Shown here piece by piece: positions 1 to 10,545 of a stretch of DNA of 64,000 nucleotides (positions within the stretch are counted from its first letter, which is position 1; each line of letters starts with the position of its first letter). Origin of the DNA: Naganishia liquefaciens (Eukaryota; Basidiomycota; Tremellomycetes; Filobasidiales; Filobasidiaceae); contig BLZA01000002.1 in NCBI GenBank assembly GCA_013423385.1, forward strand, positions 248,001 to 312,000, written 5' to 3'. The notes below the pieces were generated by a model. That model was not told where the DNA came from and ran no database searches. It saw only the letters and a program-made list of their open reading frames with translations. Both the position numbers and the translations under genes were made by a program.

Positions 1-834
1 GCTACCTGTTTAGCATCTCAAGTCTTTGCAGCATCAATCACACCTCGACAACCCCGAATCCTACTCCTACCTCGTTCTCCATCAATTATGACGGTGAGCG
101 ATCTTGTGATGTGAGCAAGACTATATAGCTAAATGGAGTCATAGCCTGGGATGGATACCAAGCTCAGCGACAGAGAATCCTGCAACATGCGCACGACAAG
201 GAATGGAACAATACTTACATCGGTTCGTCAGTGCGCCTACTCTGGAGATGCTTGTACTCACGAGCTTTCTAGTCACTGGTGACACTCATGCCTCGTGGTT
301 GTTGGAGAACAACCTTCATACTGTTCTGGAGGGTACCAAAATGGCTAACACTACCCTTGGGCCCAATCCCGTCGATACGGCTTATAAGCGGGGCCAGTTG
401 GTCGAATTCGGTGGTACTGCTGTGTCCTCCAATGGATGGGGCAACACTTGGCTCAACGAGAAGAATGCTACTTCTCGAGCAGCCACAGGCTTGGTGCAGA
501 ACAGCGGATCTTTGTTCTGGTCAGAGGGATTCTGTGAGCAGTCCGTACGGCCGCGTCAAGAAATACCCATGACGTCTTCCTTTCTCAGACCGAGGATACA
601 TGGCCGTCGAGGTATCTTACTCCAAGATCAACACAACCTTTTACGGTTACCCCGACAACCAAGTCAAGCGGACTCAAAACCGAATGACATTGGCTCAATT
701 CACAGTTCCCGCTGGTCAGAACCAGGTTCAACGGTGAGACTAGTGAGGCGCCAGTATCCGTGCTTTTGACTAAACTGCCCGCGAAATTCAGTCCCTTCAA
801 GGTGCAAGCCGGTGCCGTCAAGCCTGGGAACTGA
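1..834 (+). CDS. PhoD-like alkaline phosphatase, C-terminal part (5' end outside window)
   Basis: PhoD-type metallophosphatases are secreted or membrane-linked phosphomonoesterases or phosphodiesterases. The visible exons start near 31 after an acceptor AG and are joined by short introns (about 102-154, 221-270, 552-584 and 739-791). In order they encode AWDGYQAQRQRIL, VTGDTHASWLLENNL, a segment with GQLVEFGGTAVSS, RGYMAVEVSYSKINTTFYG and a tail ending in KPGN and TGA at 832-834. WDGY, the metal-binding GDTHASW and the VEF-GT-VSS strand are typical of the PhoD C-terminal half. The catalytic N-terminal region lies left of the window. Family assignment is fairly secure; substrate and location cannot be judged. 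It converges on the RING gene. Confidence 0.7.
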
Positions 835-1325
835 ATAGAGAGATGCTGCACAAAAGCCTTGAACACTTAATTAGCCTTCCCTCGAGATGAGACTGTGTAC
901 ACTAATACAACCAAGCGAAACCTATACAACTGTCGTGTCTGTCATAATGCCATAAATATGCGCTCGCGAACGGAGAAAGGACAGCGAAGGCTACAATCAG
1001 ACCACTTCCACGACCCATGAGCCTGCCTCCCGGCCCGCTTCTCCCGCCGGAAGCTGTGGCAAAGCTCATCGCAACAGCGGCACCTCTTCGTCTGCCTCAC
1101 CTTCCGGTCTCTCTCGCCGAGCAAGCAGACTCCGCATGCGCAGCCAATAACTTCGTAAAACAGGAGCCTCGTCGGCATTCGTTGAGTTTGTGTCAAGCTG
1201 GTCAGGCGCAACGAGCGGAGTAGTCGCCGTCTCCGCTGGAAGAGCGAGAGTGTCTGCTGTCGGAGCGGCAGTGATGTCCCTGATAGGAAGTCAGCTACCA
1301 TTTCAAGCGTCTGTCGTTGAAGCGC
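835..1325. other. Convergent intergenic region
   Basis: Sequence between the stop codons of the PhoD-like gene (+) and the RING gene (-). Short open frames exist on both strands but show no recognisable protein. It probably holds the two 3' UTRs. Confidence 0.5.
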
Positions 1326-2917
1326 CTACATTCTGCATACGGGGCACTTGAGATACAGAAGGAAAGCGTCAGCATTGTGTAGAAACTAATGATCCGAATA
1401 CTCACTACTTTCTTCCACTTTACAAGCCAATCGTCCACCTCAGTCTTGTGGAACAAGTGTCCACACGGCAAAATCCGGATCACGTCACCTCGTTCAAAGC
1501 TGCCAAGGCAGATGGAACATTCATCTTTGGAATAATATTTACGGCGCTTGGGTTTCGGCTTTGGTGGAGAAGTATCTTGAGGAGGCGGAGCCGACGGGTC
1601 GACATGTTCGCCCGAAGTGGGCTCCTCTGGGGAAAAGTCAGGGACGGTCGAGGTTGTTGCTTGTGCTTGAGCAAGGGGATTCGTTTCTGTAGGCTCTGGA
1701 TATTCACGGACTCGAGTGGAAGGTGCGGGAGAATCTTCTTCCTTTTCCCACTGTTCCGGAATCCAGATGGCTTCAGGAAGGGAGAGGACGGCTTCTCGTG
1801 GGGCGCGATCGCGCTGTCTTTGTCTGATAGAAGGAAGACGGCGTGAGATGAATGGCAGAAAAATGAGCCCGTGAAAGTACTTGCCTGTGCGCGCGGTACT
1901 TGTTGAGAAGAATGGTGAAGAGGGTGATCACGCTAGGTAGCAGCATCACAAAGATGAGGAGATCGCTCAGCGGCCTGCAAGGTAAATCAGAAAAGGCAAG
2001 ATAGAGCGACGATCGGGAGAACTTGCCAATCATATCCATCATCAGGCTCAATCAAGACGTTGAGCGCAGAGTGACCCGAATTCATCAAGTCCCTGATGAC
2101 AAGAAATGACGCGCGAGAGATGAACGATGAAGGGACGTGAATATCATTCGTGTCATCTGCGCCGAATGTCAACATTACTCTTGACTCTGAGAGTTCTGAC
2201 ATACCAGGAGAATACATCGTCAGCAATCCAAACCTCGTCCGACCCTGCTCCTCCGTTTCCTCGTCGCTCGCCGTATCATCCGCCACGAGCACGGCATTCG
2301 CCCCGCGCGCCTGGGCTGCCCGCACTTTATGTGAGAACGAACAATGCCCACGGACGACGAGGGCGATACGGGCCGCGTTACGTGGCGATGCATGTTGCAC
2401 GATCGGCGTAACGGGTGTGCAGCCGTAGATATCGGTTGTTGCGTTGGGCAGGCCGGGCGCGGAGGGGAAGTCGGTGATCATCTCTAGGATACCCGTCAGA
2501 GGAAATCCCGCACCGAGGGGGAGATGTGCAGGGAAAGCGGCAGGGCGATGCGGCATCGTTAGATTTCCCGGTGCAATGTCCTGTCAAATGATATCAGTGA
2601 TCGTGTCAAAAAACGATGGGAACCGAATGGCTTACAAAGACGGTGATCTGACCTTCTCCCCACGGATTCAACCAATTCGCAAACGCCTCTACACGTCTCT
2701 TCATTCCCATTTGCACGGTCACCTGTTCCTCCTGCAACGTCCAAGCTGCAGCTTGTGGTTCCCGCGACTCACGCCATGCGCGATACAGGGAGGGACCATC
2801 ATCAAGCGGTTCGCTAAAGGGGTCCGAGATGTCCTGCTCGTGCTCGAATGTCGGATAAGCCGTGATGGCGGGGACGAGGGCTAGGGCGATCCCCAGACGG
2901 AAGAAGAGAGGAAGCAT
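1326..2917 (-). CDS. PA-TM-RING type E3 ubiquitin ligase
   Basis: Membrane-anchored ubiquitin ligase of the PA-TM-RING type (RNF13/GRAIL-like), expected in endosomal or vacuolar membranes. It starts with a signal peptide (MLPLFFRLGIALALVPAITA). A lumenal protease-associated domain follows (ARIALVVRGHCSFSHKVRAA, then ANAVLVADD and SFISRASFLVIRDLM). A transmembrane helix (LLIFVMLLPSVITLFTILL) leads to a Pro/Glu/Thr-rich cytosolic linker and a C-terminal RING ending in CPVCRM-stop. The last exon is only a few codons (stop at 1326-1328). Oddities: the intron 1824-1884 uses a GC donor (AG|GCAAGT), and the sixth zinc ligand of the RING is Glu instead of Cys (CGHLFHKTEVDDWL). The signal peptide and PA-TM-RING order make the family call strong; substrates are unknown. 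Confidence 0.85.
1824..1884 (-). other. GC-AG intron in the RING gene
   Basis: On the minus strand the exon ends CACAG and the intron begins GCAAGT; it ends in TATCAG. Splicing here keeps frame from the transmembrane segment (NKYRAHR) into the linker (QRDRAPREA). No GT donor nearby gives this frame. Confidence 0.75.
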
Positions 2918-3133
2918 GGCTGGGTTCCGGCCTTATCAGACGACATGGGTGGCGGTTGGCGGCTCATGTCTTATATCGCCTCTTGGCTGACGGGGCCTCG
3001 CAAGAACGTCATCCGATCGCGCGTTATTTCCCGCGCGATTTCTGGTGCATTTATTCGCGGGCAGGTGGCCTGGACAGGGTCATGGCATGCACAAGTAGTA
3101 CAGATCGACGCGGTCATGAGCATCCACAACGCC

Positions 3134-5792
3134 TCACGTCCATCCAGCAGCCTTCTGCATCTTCCTGTCATGCCCTCTGGTCCTTGCGGCATTCTGATGT
3201 CCACGACTCGATTTGTTCTGGCCACCCCTGCCTCGACCCCCGCCGCCTGAATTTCCACCACGACCCCCGCGGCCGCCTCGTCCGCCGCGATGCTGATTCG
3301 CGGCATCATCCCGGATCGGCATGTCATTTTGCACGCGAGTATAGGCATGGCGGGCAAGGATCTGATCCTTGCGGGGCTGAGGAAGCGAGAAGATGGTGAG
3401 TGAGCCCGCGAGATTTCTCGGAAAGAGGAAAACTAACGTTGCGGTCCATGAGCCTAGCCCAATCCTCCAACCTTTCATCACTCCAGCCTACGAGCGGAAA
3501 AAGTTAGGGCAAAAGAGAGCGCAAATTGAGAGCGTCTTGTGAAGACATACCCATGACAGAACGCATCTCTGTGCGCTTCGCACTCTTCCTGGTTGCGGCA
3601 TCTCTCTTGAACACGTCCCGACTATGTATATAGAGCAGCTCGAGGTATGTCTCATCCGATATCTCGTCCAGATTCTCGACAATCTCTTCGTCCGATCCAC
3701 GATCATGTCCGTCCTATCAAAGATGCATCAGCCAATGTAACCGGTCAGCGCGAACAGAGCGTGGAACATACCACGACCTCCTCTCCATCATCGCTTCCCT
3801 CAGAATCAGCTCTTACACCCCTCATCGCGATCCTGTCCCTCGCGGCATCTTCCTCATCCTCCAGTTCCTCCTCAAACGCCACCATTTTCGGATCACGTAA
3901 CACCTCGCGCGACGCCCTGGGACCTTCAGCGGCCAAACGGGCAGCCTCGGCCCGAAGCCGACGTTCATCGCGTTCCTGCTGCGCCGCCACCTCTGCGGCT
4001 TCGGCTTCATCGTGTTGCTGTTCCTCGAGGCGGAGGATCTGCTCGCGAAGGTGGGCGGGGATATTGTTGAATGTCGCCTCGAGAGACCTTGCAGAGAATA
4101 ATAAGGGACTGGTCATTTACAGGGCCGATGGACGTACTCTTCTCGACGCTCGTTTTCAATCTTGAGCTTTTGGAAATCCATCGGCATCTCATCCCAGATA
4201 TTCTGCCTCTTGTTGATCTTCACCGGAGGTGGAGCAGTGGGCTGATCTGATCTCGCAGGCGCCGCTTGCTCGGGCCTTGGCTCCTCAGGTACCGTCGTCT
4301 CCGTCTCCTCACCCTTCATCGCCCGTTTCAGCTTCTCACAACCCGCCGGCAACGTCCCATCCAGCATCGCGTTGGTTAGTGCTTCGACTGCCGGATCATT
4401 ACCATCAGCGGATGGCGGGGCGTCAAAGCGTGGATGCGAGAGCGCAGCAACGAGAAGGTAGGAAGGGATATGCGGGAAGAGGGCTTTGATGGGTGCGATT
4501 CGGGCCTGTATCTTGGGGATCAGACAAGTGCTGCAGAACGATGAACAGGAGACGTACCTCTTGCTTGTGACCCCTTTCTGTCGGATTCACATCGCCCATC
4601 GTCAAGCTTCGTAAAATGTCCATCTCCACTTCGCCTAGGATCGGCTTCTTCCGCCCTTCGGCTTGGCCTGCTTCCCCAGCTTCGGCATTCTCGAAGAAAA
4701 AGCGATAGTCTTGCTCAAGACTGGCGTCCTTCAACGCCCTTGATGTCCGCTCCTCATCTTCCTGCATATTGACGAGTTTCCATTCGCGTTCCGTTTGCTG
4801 TAGCGTTGAGAGAATCGTGTGAAGGAGGACGAGAAACATTTGCTTTGTGTGTACCTTGGCGACATCGGATAGAGCGCTGACTTGTTCGATCTTCTCGTAC
4901 GAAGCTTTCAAGATGTTCAACGATGATCCCGTCCGCAGTATGGCATCTGCAAGAGCATGGTGCGCGCGTGATAGGACAAGCAAGGTATATGCGACTCTGG
5001 CGAACGGATGCTGCGGACGCTGATCGATATCTGCGTTACGAGAAGACTGTTTCATGGGAGGATCGATTCGACGGTTTTCCGCCGTCAGAATCCGGAAAAG
5101 CGGAGCAACGACTTGCTTTTCGAGTTCAGGAATGAGATCTGCGTTCTGCTTGATGCATTCGTCGATGATACGATGAACAGACTGAAGAGACGTTGGGTAA
5201 GCCACGATCAAGTCCAGCACGAGTGCCGAGGACAGTTTCGTCATCGGCGCCAATTTTTCCGCAAGTGTCAGGGGAAGATAGTAGTCTCCGTCCAAGGGCG
5301 GCGTACTCATGGAATCCAGGCTCTGTCTCGCCTTGATGTTCAACGCAACGGCAAGACATTCCAAAACCTTGCCATCTCGTGTTGAATCGGGAGTATGGAG
5401 AGCCGCACGAAGGATTTTGCTGCTGCTCTTCTGCAATTGATCGAGAATATCCGGAGGAGGTGGTGTGTCTGGTGTGCTCACCATGATGATACGGTTGTTG
5501 CGGATGAGACCACTGAGGCAAGGGATGGAAATGTGGACGTTGAATTCCTTAAACAGCTCCTGAATGGAGTGGACGAAACCTGATGCGACTGTACTGCCAT
5601 GATTTTCTCGATCGCCAATGTACTACAAAGCCCAAATTCGTCATCGCCGTTGTTGTTAGAGACAAGACCTGCTTCAATAATCAGTTGCTGTCCTCCAAAT
5701 GGACATGATCCACTAGGGCTTCTCATCTGTCGTCGCGGCATTGCAGATGAGTCAGCCGACCACCGATCTGGTGCAGGATAGTTAGTGGCCAT
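3134..5792 (-). CDS. CUE3: CUE-domain RQT complex subunit, Cue3/ASCC2 orthologue
   Basis: Cue3/ASCC2 is the ubiquitin-binding subunit of the ribosome quality-control trigger complex, which with the helicase Slh1/ASCC3 splits collided ribosomes. The long helical N-terminal region (exon 4423-5484 and upstream) is followed by a CUE domain (IKALFPHIPSYLLVAALSH, then VEALTNAMLDGTLP). A C-terminal half follows with INKRQNIWDEMPMDFQKL, charged helices and an acidic patch. Next come YLELLYIHSRDVFKRDAATR and an RGG-rich basic tail (RGGRGGRGG) ending at 3134. Several short introns are supported by frame (for example about 3430, 3510, 3735, 4090 and 4510). The 5' end is less certain: an upstream exon beginning at 5792 can be joined through a 50-nt intron, otherwise translation starts at the Met at 5484. 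The RGG tail suggests RNA or ribosome contact. Confidence 0.8.
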
Positions 5793-6327
5793 TTGGAAAG
5801 CCCTCATTCAGCTGAAAAGCAAAGCAGCAGCTTGACCGGTGAACAGGAATATTGACGAATTTGGGTGCTCTAGCTGTTCATGCCTACCACTTCCCCTAAG
5901 CCACATGTCCCATAAACATACAAGGAAGTACAGCTACGAAAGGTCAGAGAGGCACACTGGCAGTGTTCCCGGAGTCAGCAGTCAAGCCGTAAGGCGGAGA
6001 TCAAGCGATATCTGGATGCTTACTTAGGTAAACTCAACGTTGAATCCACGACGCGTCGAGTTAATAGAAATGTCGGTTCGATGCAGTAAAGTTGGCTGCT
6101 CTTGTCTTACTGCCAACTAACTCGCACAATGTGGGCTATCTCGACATAGATGGAGTCTAGAGAGCGAAAGACGGCTTCGGGTTACGGGAACTTGCATATA
6201 TTGGCAATCAGAAGCAGAACGACTTGCCAAATGGAGGAGTCACGAACTTTAGCATTGTTCAAATTCCCTCAACATCGCAACAAGTCCCACGTTTCCTGCT
6301 CTCACCTTGAATCAAGACCCCAACAAG
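5793..6327. promoter_or_regulatory. Divergent intergenic region
   Basis: About 535 bp between the start of the CUE3-like gene (-) and the unknown gene at 6328 (+). It must contain both promoters. No clear TATA box, coding exon or RNA gene was seen. Confidence 0.4.
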
Positions 6328-7279
6328 ATGCCAGCCCTGCCTCACAAAGCTCCTCCTAACGCTATCGCGTCCTCCTCTCGTAATGAAAAGTCGAACGCCC
6401 GCGTCAATGTTATGCCCACCGTCATCTGGCGGCAAGACGAAGCGTACTACTCTGACACTCCCGCAGGAGAAGGATCCTCGCCTCCCGCTTCTGCAGGAAT
6501 CTCTCGAGTCCCCACCGTCGTCAAGGAGCTCAATCGACTCGGCAAGGCACCCGAGACGAGCCCGCGCAAAGTGCAGACGGTTGACTGGCGCACTTGGATA
6601 CCTTGTCCTGATCCCGAAATGCGGAAAAAGCTCTGGAAGATGCAACACCTCGGAGCGGAAAGACGCTTGAAGAAAGAGCAACTCGAAAAGGAGCAAGCCG
6701 CGTGGAGCACTGAGGCTGACGCTGGAAGTGACAATGACGGCGGCCTCGACGATTGCTTCCAGATCTCTCCCTACGTGGGGCCACTTCTCCCGTCCAAGTA
6801 TCGACGCCACCCGCTCTTGCCCAAGACGGTTCGTGCTTCAGTTCTCCCCCGTCGACCTGCCAGCCCAGCCATGAACAAAGGATACGTCGCCGAAGATGAA
6901 GACGGACTCGTCAGGGCATACAAGATCCGCAGGATCGTGACGGCTCAGACGCCACCCTTGGACTGTCCTGCTCAAGCTACAATATTCGGAAACAAGACTC
7001 CCTCTACACCTTGCGTTCCCTCAACGGCTTCCTCCCACCTTCCGACTCCCCTCGAGACACCTGTCATCACACCGCTCGAACGATCCGAGGACGAGGACAT
7101 CTTGTGGATGCGACAGCCCGTCAAGCGACCCGAATTATGTAAGTGGTCTTCCGGACATAGGGTCGCCGCATAGTCTAATGCTATACGATATAGATCGACG
7201 CAACGCCATCAGGCGATCTTCTCGAGATTTGGCCTTGATCCACCTCGAAAACCTCGCCAAGGGGATGGAAGAAGTGTAA
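6328..7279 (+). CDS. Hypothetical protein, Pro/Ser-rich, two exons
   Basis: No family recognised. A long exon starts at the ATG at 6328 (MPALPHKAPPNAIASSSRNE) and runs to about 7140. A 54-nt GT-AG intron (7141-7194) leads to a final exon ending IHLENLAKGMEEV-stop at 7279. The protein has a low-complexity Ser/Pro start, a short basic-aromatic core (KVQTVDWRTWIPCPDPEMRK), a helical Lys/Glu segment, a patch around PYVGPLLPSKYRRHPLLP and an acidic segment (RSEDEDILWMRQPVKRPE) before a basic C-terminus. The absence of signal peptide and membrane segments points to a nuclear or cytosolic protein. It is a real gene by open-frame length and a frame-keeping intron; the function is unknown. Confidence 0.6.
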
Positions 7280-7954
7280 TGGGTTGCTTTCCAATCGAAA
7301 CTTGGACTGAAAAATGAACTAGAAAAGCCGAAATGACCATTGTCTGGAATATGCGTCGACGAACATTATGCGATTTATCCTACAACTTGATTTGGCTTGT
7401 CGTGTTTTTCAACCCCTAGAGCTGCTCTAGAGGGTGTCCTCGATCCTCGTGATGCCAAGGCAGCTGGCGTGGCTGAGCGATGTAATGCATTTGAACTGTT
7501 TCGCCAAAGTCTTGTCGTTGCTACTCCCGTGTCCATGTTGAGACTAGCAATTGATGATGTCTGGTCCGGATCTCGACGTTCGGCATTTCTGATCCGCCAT
7601 GAATGATCGCCAGGGTCGCACCGACACTTTTAGAGATCCAGAAGATTGTAAGCTCCATGCACAATCGAGGCGGTGATTGGCTTACGGCGGTGTCTTTGGA
7701 TTGCGCTCAATTAGCACGAGAGATATCTTGCGCTCCAGCAGACTATATCCGTGATGCGTTGGCTGAGCGATGCTGGTCGCGTCGCATTCGTGAATATTTC
7801 AACGCGCTGTAGGCATCGGTTACTTTCTTATAGTTGCGAGAAAATTTTGTCCTGTAACGTCGCAAACAAGTCAGTGAGCTGGACGCGTTCTGTAAGTGAC
7901 AACAGATCTTACCAAATTTCCAGATACCGGCCATCACATCCGTCCAGAACGAGA
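7280..7954. other. Convergent intergenic region
   Basis: Lies between the stop codons of the unknown gene (+) and the PIG-Y-like gene (-). Two short plus-strand open frames (about 69 codons each) overlap here but look like chance. Nothing convincing is seen. Confidence 0.4.
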
Positions 7955-8270
7955 TCAAGCGTATCGAAAATACTGCCAGCCGACCCAATTTGCGATAACA
8001 AACCACGCCGTGACAGGGACAAGGAGCGGGATAATGTATGTTATATGGCGGTACTGAGCAATCTGATTCGAACCGATGGCGTCACGGTCAGCTATTGAGC
8101 CCCAGTGGCGTGAGCGAGCTTACCCATGTCGGGTCCATCCAGTAAGAGAGAAAGAGAAACAAGAGCGCAAGAGCGAGCGTGACCAGCGCGATTGCGCGGT
8201 TTTCAAGCGTCTTTGCATCCAAGGAGGGTTTTGACGTAGGTGCCGGCCAGCGGGATACGGTCGAGGCCAT
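7955..8270 (-). CDS. Small two-TM protein, PIG-Y/Eri1-like subunit of GPI-GlcNAc transferase
   Basis: Predicted 81-residue protein from two exons: 8124-8270 (MASTVSRWPAPTS..., with the TM helix ALVTLALALLFLFLSYWM) and 7955-8053 (YRHITYIIPLLVPVTAWFV, then IANWVGWQYFRYA-stop). The 70-nt intron has GTAAGC and CAG ends and keeps frame. Size, two hydrophobic helices and the C-terminal pattern of proline in the second helix followed by W-G-x-x-x-F-R resemble human PIGY (71 residues), whose C-terminus runs WTWMGIKLFRHN. PIG-Y/Eri1 proteins sit in the ER membrane with the PIG-A/Gpi3 complex that starts GPI-anchor synthesis. The match is by eye over a short hydrophobic protein, so it is moderate. Confidence 0.55.
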
Positions 8271-8447
8271 GCTGTGTCCTCCTCTGCAAACGACGGGAGT
8301 ACCAACGCGTGCTCGCTATTACTCGCTATTCAAAGACGCTCCCCTCGGCCTGCCCCGCATTCGCGACACGTGACTGACTCATCGCCGCCAAAAGTTGGGA
8401 CCGCCAACGCATTCAACGAGGAGTCTTCACCATTCACCGCCCTTCTC
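8271..8447. promoter_or_regulatory. Compact divergent promoter (PIG-Y-like / MYG1)
   Basis: Only 177 bp separate the start codons of the PIG-Y-like gene (-) and MYG1 (+), so both must be driven from a shared short region. Confidence 0.45.
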
Positions 8448-9858
8448 ATGCTCCGGCGCTTCCTTACAGACACTAGATCACTCTACACCATGTCCGTCAC
8501 CAACGCCGTTGCCGCTGTCATGCCCGAGCCGATCGCCAAAAGGATCAAGTCCACCAAGGTTATCGGCACGCATTCCGGCTCATTCCACGCTGATGAGGCA
8601 TTGGGTGTTGCATTGCTGCGAATGACGGATGAGTATCGGGATGCGGACCTCGTTCGAACGAGGGATCAGGCGAAGCGTGAGTCCAGTGTTGTCTTGCTTG
8701 ACCCGTTCTAATCCTCCTTGCAGTGGACACTCTCGACATTGTGATCGACGTCGGAGGTACATACGATGCTGCCATCAACCGATACGACCACCACCAAAAA
8801 GGCTTCACCGAGATCTTTGGCAACGGCCAGGTCCCAACCCCGGCTGAAGCAACACCCACTGCGGCCGACGGATCCAAGACCTGGTTTGAGACCAAGTTGT
8901 CATCGGCTGGTCTCGTCTACAAGCACTTTGGACGACACATTATCGCGAACAAGACGGGACTCGGTGAAGCAGAACAGGCGACACATACGTTGTGGATCAA
9001 GCTTTACAAGGAGTTTATCGAGGGAATTGACGCGATCGACAATGGAATCAGCCAGTATGATTCCGAGACGGCGGGCCAGCCGAAGTACAGCAACCGGACG
9101 GATCTGTCGTCGAGGGTCGGATGGATGAACCCGCGGTGGAACGAACCTTACAACGATGACATTCTCGACGTACGTTCCTTCTCTTCCCCCCGGCGTGGTA
9201 TGACTGACAGCGCCTTTTAGGCCAAATTCGTTCAAGCATCCAAGATGGCCGGAGATGAATTCGAGAACAGACTAGACTACTACGCGAACGCCTGGCTGCC
9301 GGCACGAGATGTCGTCCTCGAGGCCGTCAACAAGCGATTCGAGGTGGACCCGAGCGGACAGATCCTCATCTTCAACCAGGTAGGCACCCTCTGATACATC
9401 CCATGCCGACAGTCACTGACGCATCCATGTCCAGTCCGCACCATGGAAGGAGCATCTCTACTCCCTCGAAGCTCTGCACTGCCCCAACAAGGATGCCTCA
9501 CCAATTTTGTACGTGCTCTACCCGGAAAGTTCCGAGAAGCCGGACAGCAAGTGGCGGATCCAGTGTGTGCCCAAGGCGGCGGAAGGGTTCGAGAACAGGA
9601 AGAGTCTGCCCGAGGCGTAAGTACGTTTGGCTCCCTGCGACAATGTATACTGAATGGTTGTCGCAGATGGCGAGGTGTGCGAGACGAGGCGCTTTCGCAG
9701 CTGTCGGGCATCGACGGATGCATCTTTGTTCACATGAGCGGTTTCATTGGAGGTGAGTACGAGTTTGCGATGAGAGACCAGAGCTGATGAATCGTTTCAC
9801 AGGCAACCACACTAAGCAGGGCGCGATCGAGATGGCCAAGAAGGCCCTGGCCGCTTAA
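8448..9858 (+). CDS. MYG1: MYG1 family exonuclease (UPF0160)
   Basis: MYG1 proteins are DHH-like metal-dependent 3'-5' RNA exonucleases found in nucleus and mitochondria. The characteristic N-terminal motif is present (VIGTHSGSFHADEALGVALL), followed by VIDVGGTYD and DHHQKGF, with the conserved His and Asp residues of the metal site. Further conserved parts are SSAGLVYKHFG, EFIEGIDAIDNGISQY, SSRVGWMNPRWNEP and the C-terminal GCIFVHMSGFIGGN. Short introns (about 8676-8722, 9168-9220, 9380-9434, 9617-9665, 9750-9802) keep frame. Two in-frame ATGs occur: 8448 opens a basic, acid-poor leader (MLRRFLTDTRSLYT) that looks like a mitochondrial presequence; 8490 begins the conserved core (MSVTNAV). 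The upstream start is chosen for annotation. Confidence 0.9.
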
Positions 9859-10545
9859 GTCTTGTAGGATCCATTGACGGATGGTGAAGACGCCTGGTAG
9901 GCTTAATCCACACCGGAGTGAGCTCGACAGAGAGGATATGCCACAGAGGCAGTTAGATCTACGATGCTACCATATGAATCAATGATATTCTGTTCCTCCT
10001 CGGGACTCGCTGAAGGAATTGGCAGCGTCCGTTCGAGCAGTCAGATAGACACGGTAGCAAAAGTTGCATAAATTTCTTTTAGTGGATATGCCCACTAAAA
10101 GACATTGACATCTCGGATCGCTGTTCCCCCGACGATTTGACGCTCATGTAGATGAACTCCATGGCGCAAGGGATGATCATCTTCAGCATTTTTCAAGCTG
10201 AATTTGAGCCGCAACCATCTCAGGATAGAGGGCTGGCACAAAGCAGCGCCGTGAAATGTGGGGCGTCGTCAAGGACTTTGACGATCATCAGCCGCTCATG
10301 CAGTAGTGGGCTGGACCGGCAGCTGTGATCACTGAAATGTGAAGGAGAGCAGGAGCATTCGCCATCAGATGAAGGGCGCTAGACCTGCAGCTGACTGTTC
10401 CGGCCCTCAAGACATAGGACAGCAACGGTCTTCTGCGAGGCCTCGGATGCGCGAAGCGAAACTCGAGTCTCAGCGGCCCCCAGCGAATGTATCCGATAGC
10501 ATGCCATACGAAGCGGTATTGTCCGTATCTAACTCCAATACATTA
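9859..10545. other. Convergent intergenic region with a hairpin
   Basis: About 690 bp between the stop codons of MYG1 (+) and the Ser-rich membrane gene (-). No gene recognised. It contains the perfect inverted repeat listed at 10075-10102. Confidence 0.45.
10075..10102. repeat. Perfect 11-bp inverted repeat (hairpin, 6-nt loop)
   Basis: The arms TCTTTTAGTGG and CCACTAAAAGA flank the loop ATATGC. It lies 217 bp downstream of the MYG1 stop in a convergent intergenic region. It could be an RNA 3'-end structure or a palindromic protein site; the sequence alone does not decide. Confidence 0.6.

Noticed and set aside
942-1301. 119-codon minus frame downstream of the RING gene
   Set aside because: It starts inside the 3' region of the RING gene, which ends with CPVCRM-stop at 1326; composition is Arg/Leu-rich with no motif.
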